From assembly GCA_029858605.1 (NCBI GenBank), contig JAOUET010000015.1:1-19015 (forward strand): a stretch of DNA of 19,015 bases. The letters run 5' to 3'. The number at the start of each line of letters is the position of its first letter. The first letter of the stretch is position 1. Under the pieces are notes generated by a model. It was given only the letters and a program-made list of their open reading frames with translations. It was not told where the DNA came from and ran no database searches. Origin of the DNA: Coriobacteriia bacterium (GTDB lineage: Bacteria > Actinomycetota > Coriobacteriia > Anaerosomatales > JAENZW01). Made by a program: the position numbers and the translations under genes. Shown here piece by piece: positions 1 to 6,370 of the stretch.

Positions 1-399
1 CCAGCACTGGGATGTCTGCGGGAGGTCTTCCAGCAGGCGTGAGTCACCGGTGCGCGAAAGCTCCGCGAAGCCGTATTCGCCCACGTCGGTTCTCGGCAAC
101 TCTCCGCCCAACTCCAGGGCCATAAGCTGCATGCCGTAGCAGAAACCCAGAATCGGAATGCCCAGGCCGAAGATGCGCGCATCTATCCGCGGCGCATTCT
201 CTGCATAGACGCTTGCCGGACCACCAGTGAGTATCAGCGCCGCAGGATCGCGACGCTCGATTTCCTCGACGGTCATGTCGTGCGGCACGATCTCCGAGTA
301 GACCCTTGCTTCGCGTACGCGACGAGCTATCAGCTGCGCGTACTGCGCGCCGAAGTCGACAACGAGGACCGTCGGCTGACTCTCGTGAAGGAGCGACAC
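1..399 (-). CDS. guaA: GMP synthase (glutamine-hydrolysing), N-terminal part, cut by window edge
   Basis: Only the first 133 codons are present; the gene runs off the left edge. The visible part is the class I glutamine amidotransferase domain of GMP synthase, which supplies ammonia for amination of XMP to GMP in the cytoplasm. Seen: the strand VLVVDFGAQYAQLIARRVRE near residues 11-30, the oxyanion-type motif LTGGPASVY, and the nucleophile elbow GFCYGMQ (Cys is the catalytic residue of this family). I chose a GTG start at 399: it lies 9 nt after the guaB3 stop, has an AGGGA Shine-Dalgarno about 6 nt upstream, and gives the expected N-terminus. It follows guaB3 closely, so both are probably co-transcribed from the promoter at 1785-1813. 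The ATP pyrophosphatase and dimerisation domains lie outside the window. Confidence 0.96.
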   Translation of the reverse strand, partial: MSLLHESQPTVLVVDFGAQYAQLIARRVREARVYSEIVPHDMTVEEIERRDPAALILTGGPASVYAENAPRIDARIFGLGIPILGFCYGMQLMALELGGELPRTDVGEYGFAELSRTGDSRLLEDLPQTSQCW

Positions 400-408
400 G
401 CGGCGTCC

Positions 409-1581
409 CTAGCGACCCATGCCTACGCCCTGCGACTGCTGCAGGGCCTTTCCCTCGGTCTGTAGCGAAGGGGCGACCATGACCTCGGCCTTCTGGAAAG
501 CCTTGAGATTCTCGTACCCGCATGTAGCCATCGAGGTCCTCAGGCCGCCGATCAGATTCAGCATCCCGTCGTTCTCGCGCGCGGGTCCCACGAGGATCTC
601 CTCGAGCGTGCCCTTCTCGCCCGCATAAACGCGCGTGCCGCGCGGAAGCTCGGGATGGAAGGTCGCCATCCCCCAGTGGTAACCGCGACCCGGTGCTTCC
701 TTGGCAGATGCCAATGGCGAACCGATCATTACAGCGTCCGCTCCGCACGCGATGGCTTTCGCGAGATCGCCACCTGTGCGCATGCCGCCGTCGGCGATGA
801 CGTGAGCGTAGACGCCCGTCTCGTCGAGATGGCGCATGCGAGCAGCCGAAGCATCGGCGATCGCGGTGCACTGAGGCACACCGATGCCCAGGACTCGCCG
901 TGTGGTGCAGGCGTGGCCCGGGCCCACACCGACGAGCACACCGATCGCGCCCGCTCGCATGAGGTGCAGCGCGCCCTGATAGCTGCAACATCCGCCGATG
1001 AGGCACGGGACGTCCAGATCGCGCACGAAGGCGTTCAGGTCGAGCGGTTCCTCGTATGAGGACTTGTGTTCGGCTGATACCACCGTTCCCTGGATCACGA
1101 GTATGTCGATGCCGCCGGCGATGGCATACTCGACGTACTTCTCGACGTTCTGCGGCGTGAACGAGGCCGCCGCAACCACGCCCCCCGCCTTTACCTCCTT
1201 GACGCGCTCGGTGATGAGCTCAGGCTTCACCGGCTCCTTGTAGATCTCCTGCATCTTGCGCGTCGCTTCTTCCTTGGAGAACGAAGCGATCGCATCGAGT
1301 TGAGGGCCTGGATCCTCGTAGCGGGTCTGGATGCCTTCGAGGTTGAGAACGGCGAGTGCGCCCAGCTTGCCCATCGCCACTGCGAGCGCCGGGTCCACGA
1401 CGCCGTCCATGGCAGAGGCCAACACCGGCAGAGGGAAGTCGTAGTCCTTGCCATGGAACTGGAACGACCACGTGATGTCCACGTCGCGCGGATCGCGCGT
1501 GCGCCTCGAGGGTACTATCGCGACATCATCGAACCCGTACGCGCGCCTTGCGGTCTTGCCTCGTCCGATCTCGATCTCCAT
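409..1581 (-). CDS. guaB3: GuaB3-type IMP dehydrogenase-related protein
   Basis: 390 aa, a single TIM-barrel IMPDH/GMPR-fold enzyme without the paired CBS domains that canonical IMP dehydrogenases (about 490 aa) carry inside the barrel. Seen: N-terminal substrate region ASAMDGVVDP (55-64), the catalytic loop GPGHACTTRRVLGIGVPQ with Cys225, and the phosphate-binding IADGGMRTGGDL (262-273). The HACTTR loop and the length match the actinobacterial GuaB3 family rather than GuaB (GPGSICTTR). IMPDH would oxidise IMP to XMP; cyanobacterial GuaB3 has been described as a GMP reductase, so direction is uncertain here. The immediate neighbour guaA fits guanine nucleotide metabolism. Start ATG 1581 has GAGGA 5 nt upstream and a stronger AGGAGG 13 nt upstream. 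It is preceded by a long structured leader and a good promoter. Confidence 0.93.
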   Translation of the reverse strand: MEIEIGRGKTARRAYGFDDVAIVPSRRTRDPRDVDITWSFQFHGKDYDFPLPVLASAMDGVVDPALAVAMGKLGALAVLNLEGIQTRYEDPGPQLDAIASFSKEEATRKMQEIYKEPVKPELITERVKEVKAGGVVAAASFTPQNVEKYVEYAIAGGIDILVIQGTVVSAEHKSSYEEPLDLNAFVRDLDVPCLIGGCCSYQGALHLMRAGAIGVLVGVGPGHACTTRRVLGIGVPQCTAIADASAARMRHLDETGVYAHVIADGGMRTGGDLAKAIACGADAVMIGSPLASAKEAPGRGYHWGMATFHPELPRGTRVYAGEKGTLEEILVGPARENDGMLNLIGGLRTSMATCGYENLKAFQKAEVMVAPSLQTEGKALQQSQGVGMGR

Positions 1582-1778
1582 AGATGTCCTCGCGCCTCCT
1601 CTATCTGAAGGCCCCCTCGGGCCCTAATCGACCAGTTCAGGTCCGGTTTCGACGCATCCATATACGACGAGACCAGGCTTCCGCATCGCCGAGAATCCAT
1701 CGAGCGAGCTGCCTGGTCCGATCGAATGCTGCGACACACGACCCGCGAGCCTGGAAACGGCCCCAACACGTCCCCGGT
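1582..1778 (-). other. Structured 5' leader of guaB3-guaA, possible attenuator or riboswitch-like element
   Basis: This is the untranslated stretch between the predicted transcription start (about 1778) and the guaB3 ATG. Inverted repeats seen: 1671-1678 with 1711-1718 (8 perfect bp); an alternative pairing of 1713-1722 with 1627-1635 (9 bp with one bulged base), which uses the same strand and so excludes the first; and a 7-bp hairpin at 1608-1625 (GGCCC core, loop of four), located just upstream of the AGGAGG at 1595-1600. No U-tract follows the last hairpin in the sense direction, so a terminator is unlikely; control of ribosome access would be more plausible. I do not recognise a known riboswitch class. 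Function is inference. Confidence 0.4.
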
Positions 1779-1784
1779 GGAGCC

Positions 1785-1813
1785 ATTCTAGTGGAGTGCC
1801 CAGCGATAGTGAA
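1785..1813 (-). promoter_or_regulatory. Predicted promoter of guaB3-guaA
   Basis: On the minus strand, -35 TTCACT (1808-1813) and -10 TAGAAT (1785-1790) are separated by exactly 17 bp, a good match to a primary-sigma promoter. Transcription would start near 1778, about 197 nt before the guaB3 ATG. It points away from the plus-strand promoter at 1949-1977, which shares the TTCAC core in its -35 box. Confidence 0.6.
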
Positions 1814-1864
1814 CCGAAGTGCGCGGATTGGCGCGAGGAATCCAGATGACATGTCCGGCTTGTC

Positions 1865-1878
1865 CGGCGGCACCGCCG
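1865..1878. repeat. Small inverted repeat between the divergent promoters
   Basis: CGGCGG-CA-CCGCCG is a perfect 14-bp palindromic block. It overlaps a short direct repeat, TGTCCGGC at 1852-1859 and again at 1861-1868. Both lie in the otherwise featureless stretch 1814-1948 between the guaB3 promoter and the C_GCAxxG gene promoter. It could be an operator, but GC-rich palindromes of this size arise by chance in such DNA. I see nothing else in 1814-1948. Confidence 0.25.
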
Positions 1879-1948
1879 CAACGACCCTCGCCCGAACCGT
1901 CTCCTACGTGTGATTCGAGAGCAGTCCGTCTCTCCCGGGAATCGTGCG

Positions 1949-1977
1949 TTCACAACGCCCCTTCCTCGTTGTATAAT
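1949..1977 (+). promoter_or_regulatory. Near-consensus promoter giving a leaderless transcript
   Basis: -35 TTCACA (1949-1954), a 17-bp spacer, and a perfect -10 TATAAT (1972-1977). The next six bases are CCCGTC and the ATG of the downstream gene begins at 1984, so the usual initiation distance puts +1 on or next to the A of the ATG. No Shine-Dalgarno sequence is possible in the remaining space, which supports a leaderless mRNA. Confidence 0.75.
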
Positions 1978-1983
1978 CCCGTC

Positions 1984-2457
1984 ATGAAACCTGCGATAAG
2001 CCCCTCTGATACAACCGCCTACACTGCCACACCCTCTGCGGCTTCCCTCTACGACGAGGGCTACTACTGCTCGGAGGCGATCGTGAAGTTCACGTGCGAT
2101 CTCGTGGAGCACCCCTCGTCCGATGCGCTGGTACGCATGGCCACAGGCTTCGGCGCAGGAGTCGGACGCACACAGGCGATGTGCGGCGCGCTGGCAGGCA
2201 TGGTGATGGCCATGGGCCTGCTGTCCGGGCGGAGCACTGCCGATGGGCCCTACCTGCCGTCAACAGACTCTACGCGAGAGTTGGCCGCGCGTTTCGAAGA
2301 ACGCCACGGCACCGTGTCGTGCGCAGACATCGTCGCCGCATTCGGGAGCATGGACGGCCCGGGCCGTCACGAACACTGCCGCGAGATCGTGGACAGCTGC
2401 GCCGAGTGGGTGCGCGACATAGGACAGCGCGAGGGCTGGTTGCCCGACACTCCGTGA
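1984..2457 (+). CDS. C_GCAxxG_C_C family (redox-active-type) protein
   Basis: 157 aa, cytoplasmic, with no signal peptide or membrane segment visible. It matches the C_GCAxxG_C_C family by its Cys pattern: YYCSEA (C29), ATGFGAGVGRTQAMCGALAG (C67), VSCADI (C113), EHCREIV (C132); extra Cys at 38 and 139. The family is widespread in anaerobes and is thought to bind a metal or act in redox chemistry; its exact role is not established. The frame is open upstream to 1819, but ATG 1984 is chosen because it begins the conserved part and because the TATAAT box ends only 6 nt before it, so translation is probably leaderless. It is divergent from guaB3 and convergent, 23 nt apart, with citrate synthase. 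No terminator is visible after the stop. Confidence 0.85.
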   Translation: MKPAISPSDTTAYTATPSAASLYDEGYYCSEAIVKFTCDLVEHPSSDALVRMATGFGAGVGRTQAMCGALAGMVMAMGLLSGRSTADGPYLPSTDSTRELAARFEERHGTVSCADIVAAFGSMDGPGRHEHCREIVDSCAEWVRDIGQREGWLPDTP

Positions 2458-2480
2458 AGTGCGACACCGCCTAGACGCGC

Positions 2481-3878
2481 CTACCGCTTCTTCAGCGCAA
2501 CGTACTCCTTGCGCGGTGACACGCTCTTGTATGCGGGCCGGATGATCCTCCCACCGTTCGCGACTTCTTCTATGCGGTGAGCACACCAACCGACGATGCG
2601 CGCGATGGCAAAGAGCGGCGTGAAGAGCTCCGACGGGATGTTGAGCATCTCGTAGATGAACCCTGAGTAGTAGTCCACGTTCGCACTGACACCCTTGTAC
2701 ACTTTCCGCCTCTTGCCGATCGCCTCGGGAGCAAGCCTCTCGACTCTCGCGTGCAAGCGGAACTCGTCTCCCCGGCCCTTCTCTTCGGCCAGGGTCTCTG
2801 CGTATTGCCGCAGAATCAAAGTCCTGGGATCCGACACCGAATACACCGGGTGCCCCATGCCGTAGATCAGACCCGAGCGATCGAACGCCTCCTTGTTGAG
2901 GACACGCACAAGGTACGCATCGATCTCCTCTTCGTCCTCCCAATCCTCGAGAGTCTTCTTCAGATCTTCGAACATACGGACGACTCTGAGGTTCGCTCCG
3001 CCGTGCCTCGGCCCTTTGAGCGAACCGAGCGATGCGGCGATAGTCGCATAGGTGTCGGTGCCGCTCGAGGACACGACGTGCGACGTGAACGAGGAGTTGT
3101 TGCCTCCGCCGTGCTCGGCCTGAAGGACGAGGGTCAGATCCAAGACCATGGCCTCCAACTCCGTGTACTTGCTGCTTGGCCGAAGCATGTGCAGGAAGTT
3201 CTCGGCCGTCGACAACTCCTGGATCGGCCGATGGATCACCAGGCTCCTGTTGTGGAACTCCTCGAGATACGCCTGATAGGCGTAGACGGCGAGCATGGCG
3301 AACTTGGAGATCAGGTGCAGGCTCTGTCTCAGGATATTCCGGACCGAGGTGTCGTCGGGATGCTTGTCCAGCGAGTACAGCGCGAGAACGGCGCGTGTCA
3401 TCGCGTTCATGATGTCGCGACTGGGCATCCGCAGGATCGCATCGTGTATGAAACCCCTCGGCAGGGTGCGATTCGTGGCCAGACGCTCCTCGAAACGCTG
3501 CAGCTCATTCCTGTTGGGCAGTTCGCCGAACAGAAGCAGGTAGCACGTTTCCTCGAAGCCCAGACGCTTCTCCGCGACGAAACCGTCGACGAGATTCTTG
3601 ATGTCGATCCCGCGGTAGATCAGTCGCCCAGCCGAAGGCACGAACTCCCCGGCCTCGACAGCGTATCCGACCACGTCGCCGACCTGTGTGAGTCCGGCGA
3701 GGACGCCTCTTCCTGACACGTCACGGAGACCTCGTTTGACGTCGTACTCGGCGTAGAACGCAGGGTCGACGAAGCTGTTCCTCTCCGCGAGAGCGCTCCA
3801 GCTGTCGAGTTCGGCGTCGGCTTTCGCCCTAGGGTCGGTCTTGCGCTTCGCGGCGCGGTTCTCTGCGGCTGGAGTCAC
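2481..3878 (-). CDS. gltA: Citrate synthase (or 2-methylcitrate synthase)
   Basis: 465 aa, condensing acetyl-CoA with oxaloacetate at TCA cycle entry. Catalytic residues of the family are present: His256 in AEHGGGNNSSFTSH, His292 in KGPRHGGAN, the oxaloacetate-binding His343 in GMGHPVY, and Asp402 in SANVDYYSGF. The N-terminal ~35 residues (KRKTDPRAKADAE) are charged and look disordered. The HGGGNNS form is typical of citrate synthases from anaerobic Gram-positives and related bacteria; 2-methylcitrate synthase cannot be excluded because no prp genes are present to judge. Start: the frame is open further upstream, but a GAAAGGA Shine-Dalgarno at 3887-3893 overlaps ATGs at 3887 and 3884 and sits 8 nt before GTG 3878, so I prefer GTG; the ATGs add only 2-3 residues. 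It lies 134 nt after ychF, with no convincing promoter or terminator between. Confidence 0.93.
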   Translation of the reverse strand: MTPAAENRAAKRKTDPRAKADAELDSWSALAERNSFVDPAFYAEYDVKRGLRDVSGRGVLAGLTQVGDVVGYAVEAGEFVPSAGRLIYRGIDIKNLVDGFVAEKRLGFEETCYLLLFGELPNRNELQRFEERLATNRTLPRGFIHDAILRMPSRDIMNAMTRAVLALYSLDKHPDDTSVRNILRQSLHLISKFAMLAVYAYQAYLEEFHNRSLVIHRPIQELSTAENFLHMLRPSSKYTELEAMVLDLTLVLQAEHGGGNNSSFTSHVVSSSGTDTYATIAASLGSLKGPRHGGANLRVVRMFEDLKKTLEDWEDEEEIDAYLVRVLNKEAFDRSGLIYGMGHPVYSVSDPRTLILRQYAETLAEEKGRGDEFRLHARVERLAPEAIGKRRKVYKGVSANVDYYSGFIYEMLNIPSELFTPLFAIARIVGWCAHRIEEVANGGRIIRPAYKSVSPRKEYVALKKR

Positions 3879-4012
3879 GCTCATCATCCTTTCGCCAAAT
3901 GATTCGGCGCCAAGCCCCGTCGGCGACGGGAGCACGGGTCTCGGGACAAGTTGCTCGCAGGCTCCTGCTTCCAATCGTACCCAGAGCCCGGGGTTCGACA
4001 CCCTCAATAGGT

Positions 4013-5077
4013 CTAGACGTTGAACCGGAAGTGGATGAGATCGCCCTCGGCTACCACGTGGTCCTTGCCTTCCACACGCAGCTTGCCCGCTTCTCGAGCA
4101 CCTTTCTCGCCACCCAGTTCGACATAGTCCGCCCAGCTGATGACCTCGGCCTTGATGAAGCCCCGCTGGAAGTCCGTGTGGATCTCTCCCGCGGCCTCGT
4201 ACGCGGTCGCGCCCTTTCGAACCGTCCAAGCCCTAGCCTGTCTGTCTCCCGCAGTGAAGAACGATTGTAGACCGAGCAGCTCGTAGGCCGCACGTATCAG
4301 CACGTTCAGCCCCGGTTCCTCGAGACCCTCCATCTCGAGGTACTCGGACAGTTCCTCTGGCGCGAGCTCGGCGATTTCGGCTTCGATCTTCGCACAGATC
4401 GGCACCGGTGCGACGCCGTCGATCTCGGCAAGTCGTTTGCCGATGTCGACTTCATCGATATTGGCAACATACAGCATCGGCTTCATCGTGAGCAGGTGCA
4501 GATCTCGAAGAAGCTCTCTTTCTTCGGCCGTCATCTCCATCTTCAGAGCGCGATGACCCGCAGACAGCCACTCGTAGACCCGCTTCACAGCGGCCAGCTT
4601 GGCGGCGATGTCCTTGTCCCGCTTGAGCTCCTTCTCGAGGCGCGATATCGCGCGCTCCGCGGTCCCAAGATCTGCCAGCACGAGCTCGATGCGGATGGTC
4701 TCGACATCACCCTCCGGATCGACGCGACCCGTCACGTGCACCACGTTCGGATCGCCGAAGTAGCGCACGACTTCCGCGATTGCGTCGACCTCCCGGATGT
4801 TGGCCAGGAACTGGTTGCCCAGACCCTCGCCTTCGTTGGCTCCCTTGACCAGTCCGGCGATGTCGACGAACTCGACGGTCGCGTGAACGATCTCCTCCGG
4901 CTCGGCGATCTTGGCGATTTTCTCCAGCCTGGAATCCGGTACGGGCACCATGCCGACGTTGGGGTCGATGGTCGCGAAAGGGTAGTTGGACACGACGGCC
5001 CTCTTGCGAGTCAGCGCCGTGAAGAGTGTGGACTTGCCCACATTCGGCAGCCCCACTATGCCTATCGACAGTCCCAT
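4013..5077 (-). CDS. ychF: Redox-regulated ATPase YchF (Obg-type, TRAFAC class)
   Basis: 354 aa, close to the usual 360. It is a cytoplasmic P-loop ATPase of the Obg family that binds ribosomes and takes part in stress and translation control. Seen: G1 GLPNVGKST (9-17), the switch segment NYPFATIDPNVG, G3 DIAGLVKGANEGEGLG, and the non-canonical G4 NIDE in YVANIDEVD, which replaces NKxD and explains ATP preference in this family. A helical middle is followed by a C-terminal TGS domain (GDRQARAWTVRKGATAYEAA through DLIHFRFNV). The ATG at 5077 begins MGLSIGIVGLPNVGKST as in homologues; a G-rich GAGGCGGGGGG stretch lies just upstream. It is divergent from the glycosyltransferase gene, and citrate synthase lies downstream on the same strand. 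Confidence 0.97.
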   Translation of the reverse strand: MGLSIGIVGLPNVGKSTLFTALTRKRAVVSNYPFATIDPNVGMVPVPDSRLEKIAKIAEPEEIVHATVEFVDIAGLVKGANEGEGLGNQFLANIREVDAIAEVVRYFGDPNVVHVTGRVDPEGDVETIRIELVLADLGTAERAISRLEKELKRDKDIAAKLAAVKRVYEWLSAGHRALKMEMTAEERELLRDLHLLTMKPMLYVANIDEVDIGKRLAEIDGVAPVPICAKIEAEIAELAPEELSEYLEMEGLEEPGLNVLIRAAYELLGLQSFFTAGDRQARAWTVRKGATAYEAAGEIHTDFQRGFIKAEVISWADYVELGGEKGAREAGKLRVEGKDHVVAEGDLIHFRFNV

Positions 5078-5191
5078 GACTCTGGCCCCCCGCCTCAGGT
5101 GCTGCTAGCCTTGGTTTCGTCCAGCTACTCGGCAGACGACGGTACTCTACTCGATGCTGAGAGCTCCTGCCAGCGAACCGGGGAGGTTCCC

Positions 5192-6355
5192 TTGCGTATC
5201 GGCATGTTCTGCGACATGTACATGCCCCACGTGAGTGGTGTCACCAACCACATCGCACTCTACAAGCGTCGGTTCGAGGAACTCGGCCACGAAGTCTACC
5301 TCTTCACCTTCGGCGACCTGGACTACTCGGAAACCGAGCACAACGTCGTGCGTTCCCCCGGCATGCCCTGGGGCGACACAGGTTGGCGCTTCGCGCTCGA
5401 CCACTCCGCCGAGGTGAAACGCCTCGCCGTCAGGGTCGACGTTGCGCACGTGCACCACCCCTTCCAGAGCGGTCGAATCGCCAGACGCATCTGCGGCAAG
5501 AGGGGAATCCCCGTCGTCTACACGAACCATACGCGCTACGACCTCTACTCCGACGCGTATGCGTGGTACGTGCCGAAGTCGGCCCGCCACGCCTACTTGC
5601 GCGCCGCGCTCAAGGACGCGTACGCGAAGGCCGCGATGATCGTCGCCCCTTCGGCAGGCATCGTCGAATGGCTGCGCACCTTCGGAATCACCGACCGCGC
5701 CACTCTGCTGCCTAACGGTATCGACACGAGGCCGTTCGCTGAGCCCGCATCGCCCGTCTCGCGCCAGGAACTGGGATTTGCCGAAGAGGACGTCGTGTTC
5801 TGCTACGTGGGACGTCTCGGCCCCGAGAAGAACACGCCGCTGCTCGCGGAGTCTTTCGCGCAAGCGCTCTTCGCGGCTCCCAACGCTCGTCTCCTCGTAG
5901 TGGGCGAAGGGCCGGCCCGCAAAGAAGCGGAGCGCGTCTTGGCTTCGGCAGGCGTGGGCGACCGGGCGCGCTTCGTCGGCGCGCAGCCCTACGCGCGGGT
6001 CCCCGACTACGAAGCCGCGGCGGACGTCTTCGTCACTGCGTCGGTGTCGGAAGTGCACCCGCTCGTCGTCATGGAAGGCATGGCGGCCGGACTGCCCGTT
6101 GTTGGAGTGCACTCGCCGGGGATATCGGACACCGTCACCAACGGTGAGGACGGTCTGCTCGCCGGAGCACCCGTCCCGGAAGCGATAGCCGAACGTATCG
6201 CGAGGATAGCCACGGATGACCGCTTGAGGCTACGTCTTGCCGAGGGTGCGCGCGTCACCGCCCAGCGCTATGACCTGCCGCACACCGCCGACAAGCTCCT
6301 GGAGCACTACGAGCAGCTGCTGTCGATGGATGCACGCCGAAGCGTGCGTACCTGA
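5192..6355 (+). CDS. GT4-family glycosyltransferase
   Basis: 387 aa, GT-B fold. Two Rossmann-like domains: the N-terminal acceptor domain begins MRIGMFCDMYMPHVSGV and the C-terminal nucleotide-sugar domain carries VGRLGPEKN (206-214), LLVVGEGPARKE and the EX7E motif of retaining GT4 enzymes (Glu287 in SEVHPLVVMEGMAAGLPVVG, Glu295). Overall it resembles diacylglycerol glucosyltransferases and mannosyltransferases acting on lipids at the inner face of the membrane; the real acceptor is unknown. The start is TTG 5192: GGGAGG lies 5 nt upstream, and the protein then begins exactly where homologues do. The frame is open to 4496, but that part is antisense to ychF and is not coding. An ATG at 5204 would trim the first beta strand. 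It converges with the radical SAM gene, stop to stop 15 nt apart. Confidence 0.9.
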   Translation: MRIGMFCDMYMPHVSGVTNHIALYKRRFEELGHEVYLFTFGDLDYSETEHNVVRSPGMPWGDTGWRFALDHSAEVKRLAVRVDVAHVHHPFQSGRIARRICGKRGIPVVYTNHTRYDLYSDAYAWYVPKSARHAYLRAALKDAYAKAAMIVAPSAGIVEWLRTFGITDRATLLPNGIDTRPFAEPASPVSRQELGFAEEDVVFCYVGRLGPEKNTPLLAESFAQALFAAPNARLLVVGEGPARKEAERVLASAGVGDRARFVGAQPYARVPDYEAAADVFVTASVSEVHPLVVMEGMAAGLPVVGVHSPGISDTVTNGEDGLLAGAPVPEAIAERIARIATDDRLRLRLAEGARVTAQRYDLPHTADKLLEHYEQLLSMDARRSVRT

Positions 6356-6370
6356 GGACCTTATGAGCAC

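Noticed and set aside
2751..3716. 321-aa plus-strand open frame antisense to citrate synthase
   Set aside because: It lies wholly over a gene with intact catalytic residues and shows no family features; GC-rich third positions keep the opposite frame open.
3916..3930. Hairpin CCCGTC-GGC-GACGGG between ychF and citrate synthase
   Set aside because: Short stem, three-base loop, no T-tract on either strand; not enough for a terminator.
3990..4004. tRNA T-arm-like sequence GGGG-TTCGACA-CCCT
   Set aside because: No acceptor stem, D-arm or anticodon arm could be built around it on the plus strand.
3888..4229. Upstream extension of the citrate synthase frame
   Set aside because: It overlaps the end of ychF in another frame and the sequence is not citrate synthase-like; a ribosome site lies at about 3888.
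4496..5191. Upstream extension of the glycosyltransferase frame
   Set aside because: It is antisense to ychF; the conserved N-terminus and GGGAGG place the start at TTG 5192.
5147..6112. 321-aa minus-strand open frame antisense to the glycosyltransferase
   Set aside because: His/Arg/Val-rich shadow sequence with no recognisable motif.
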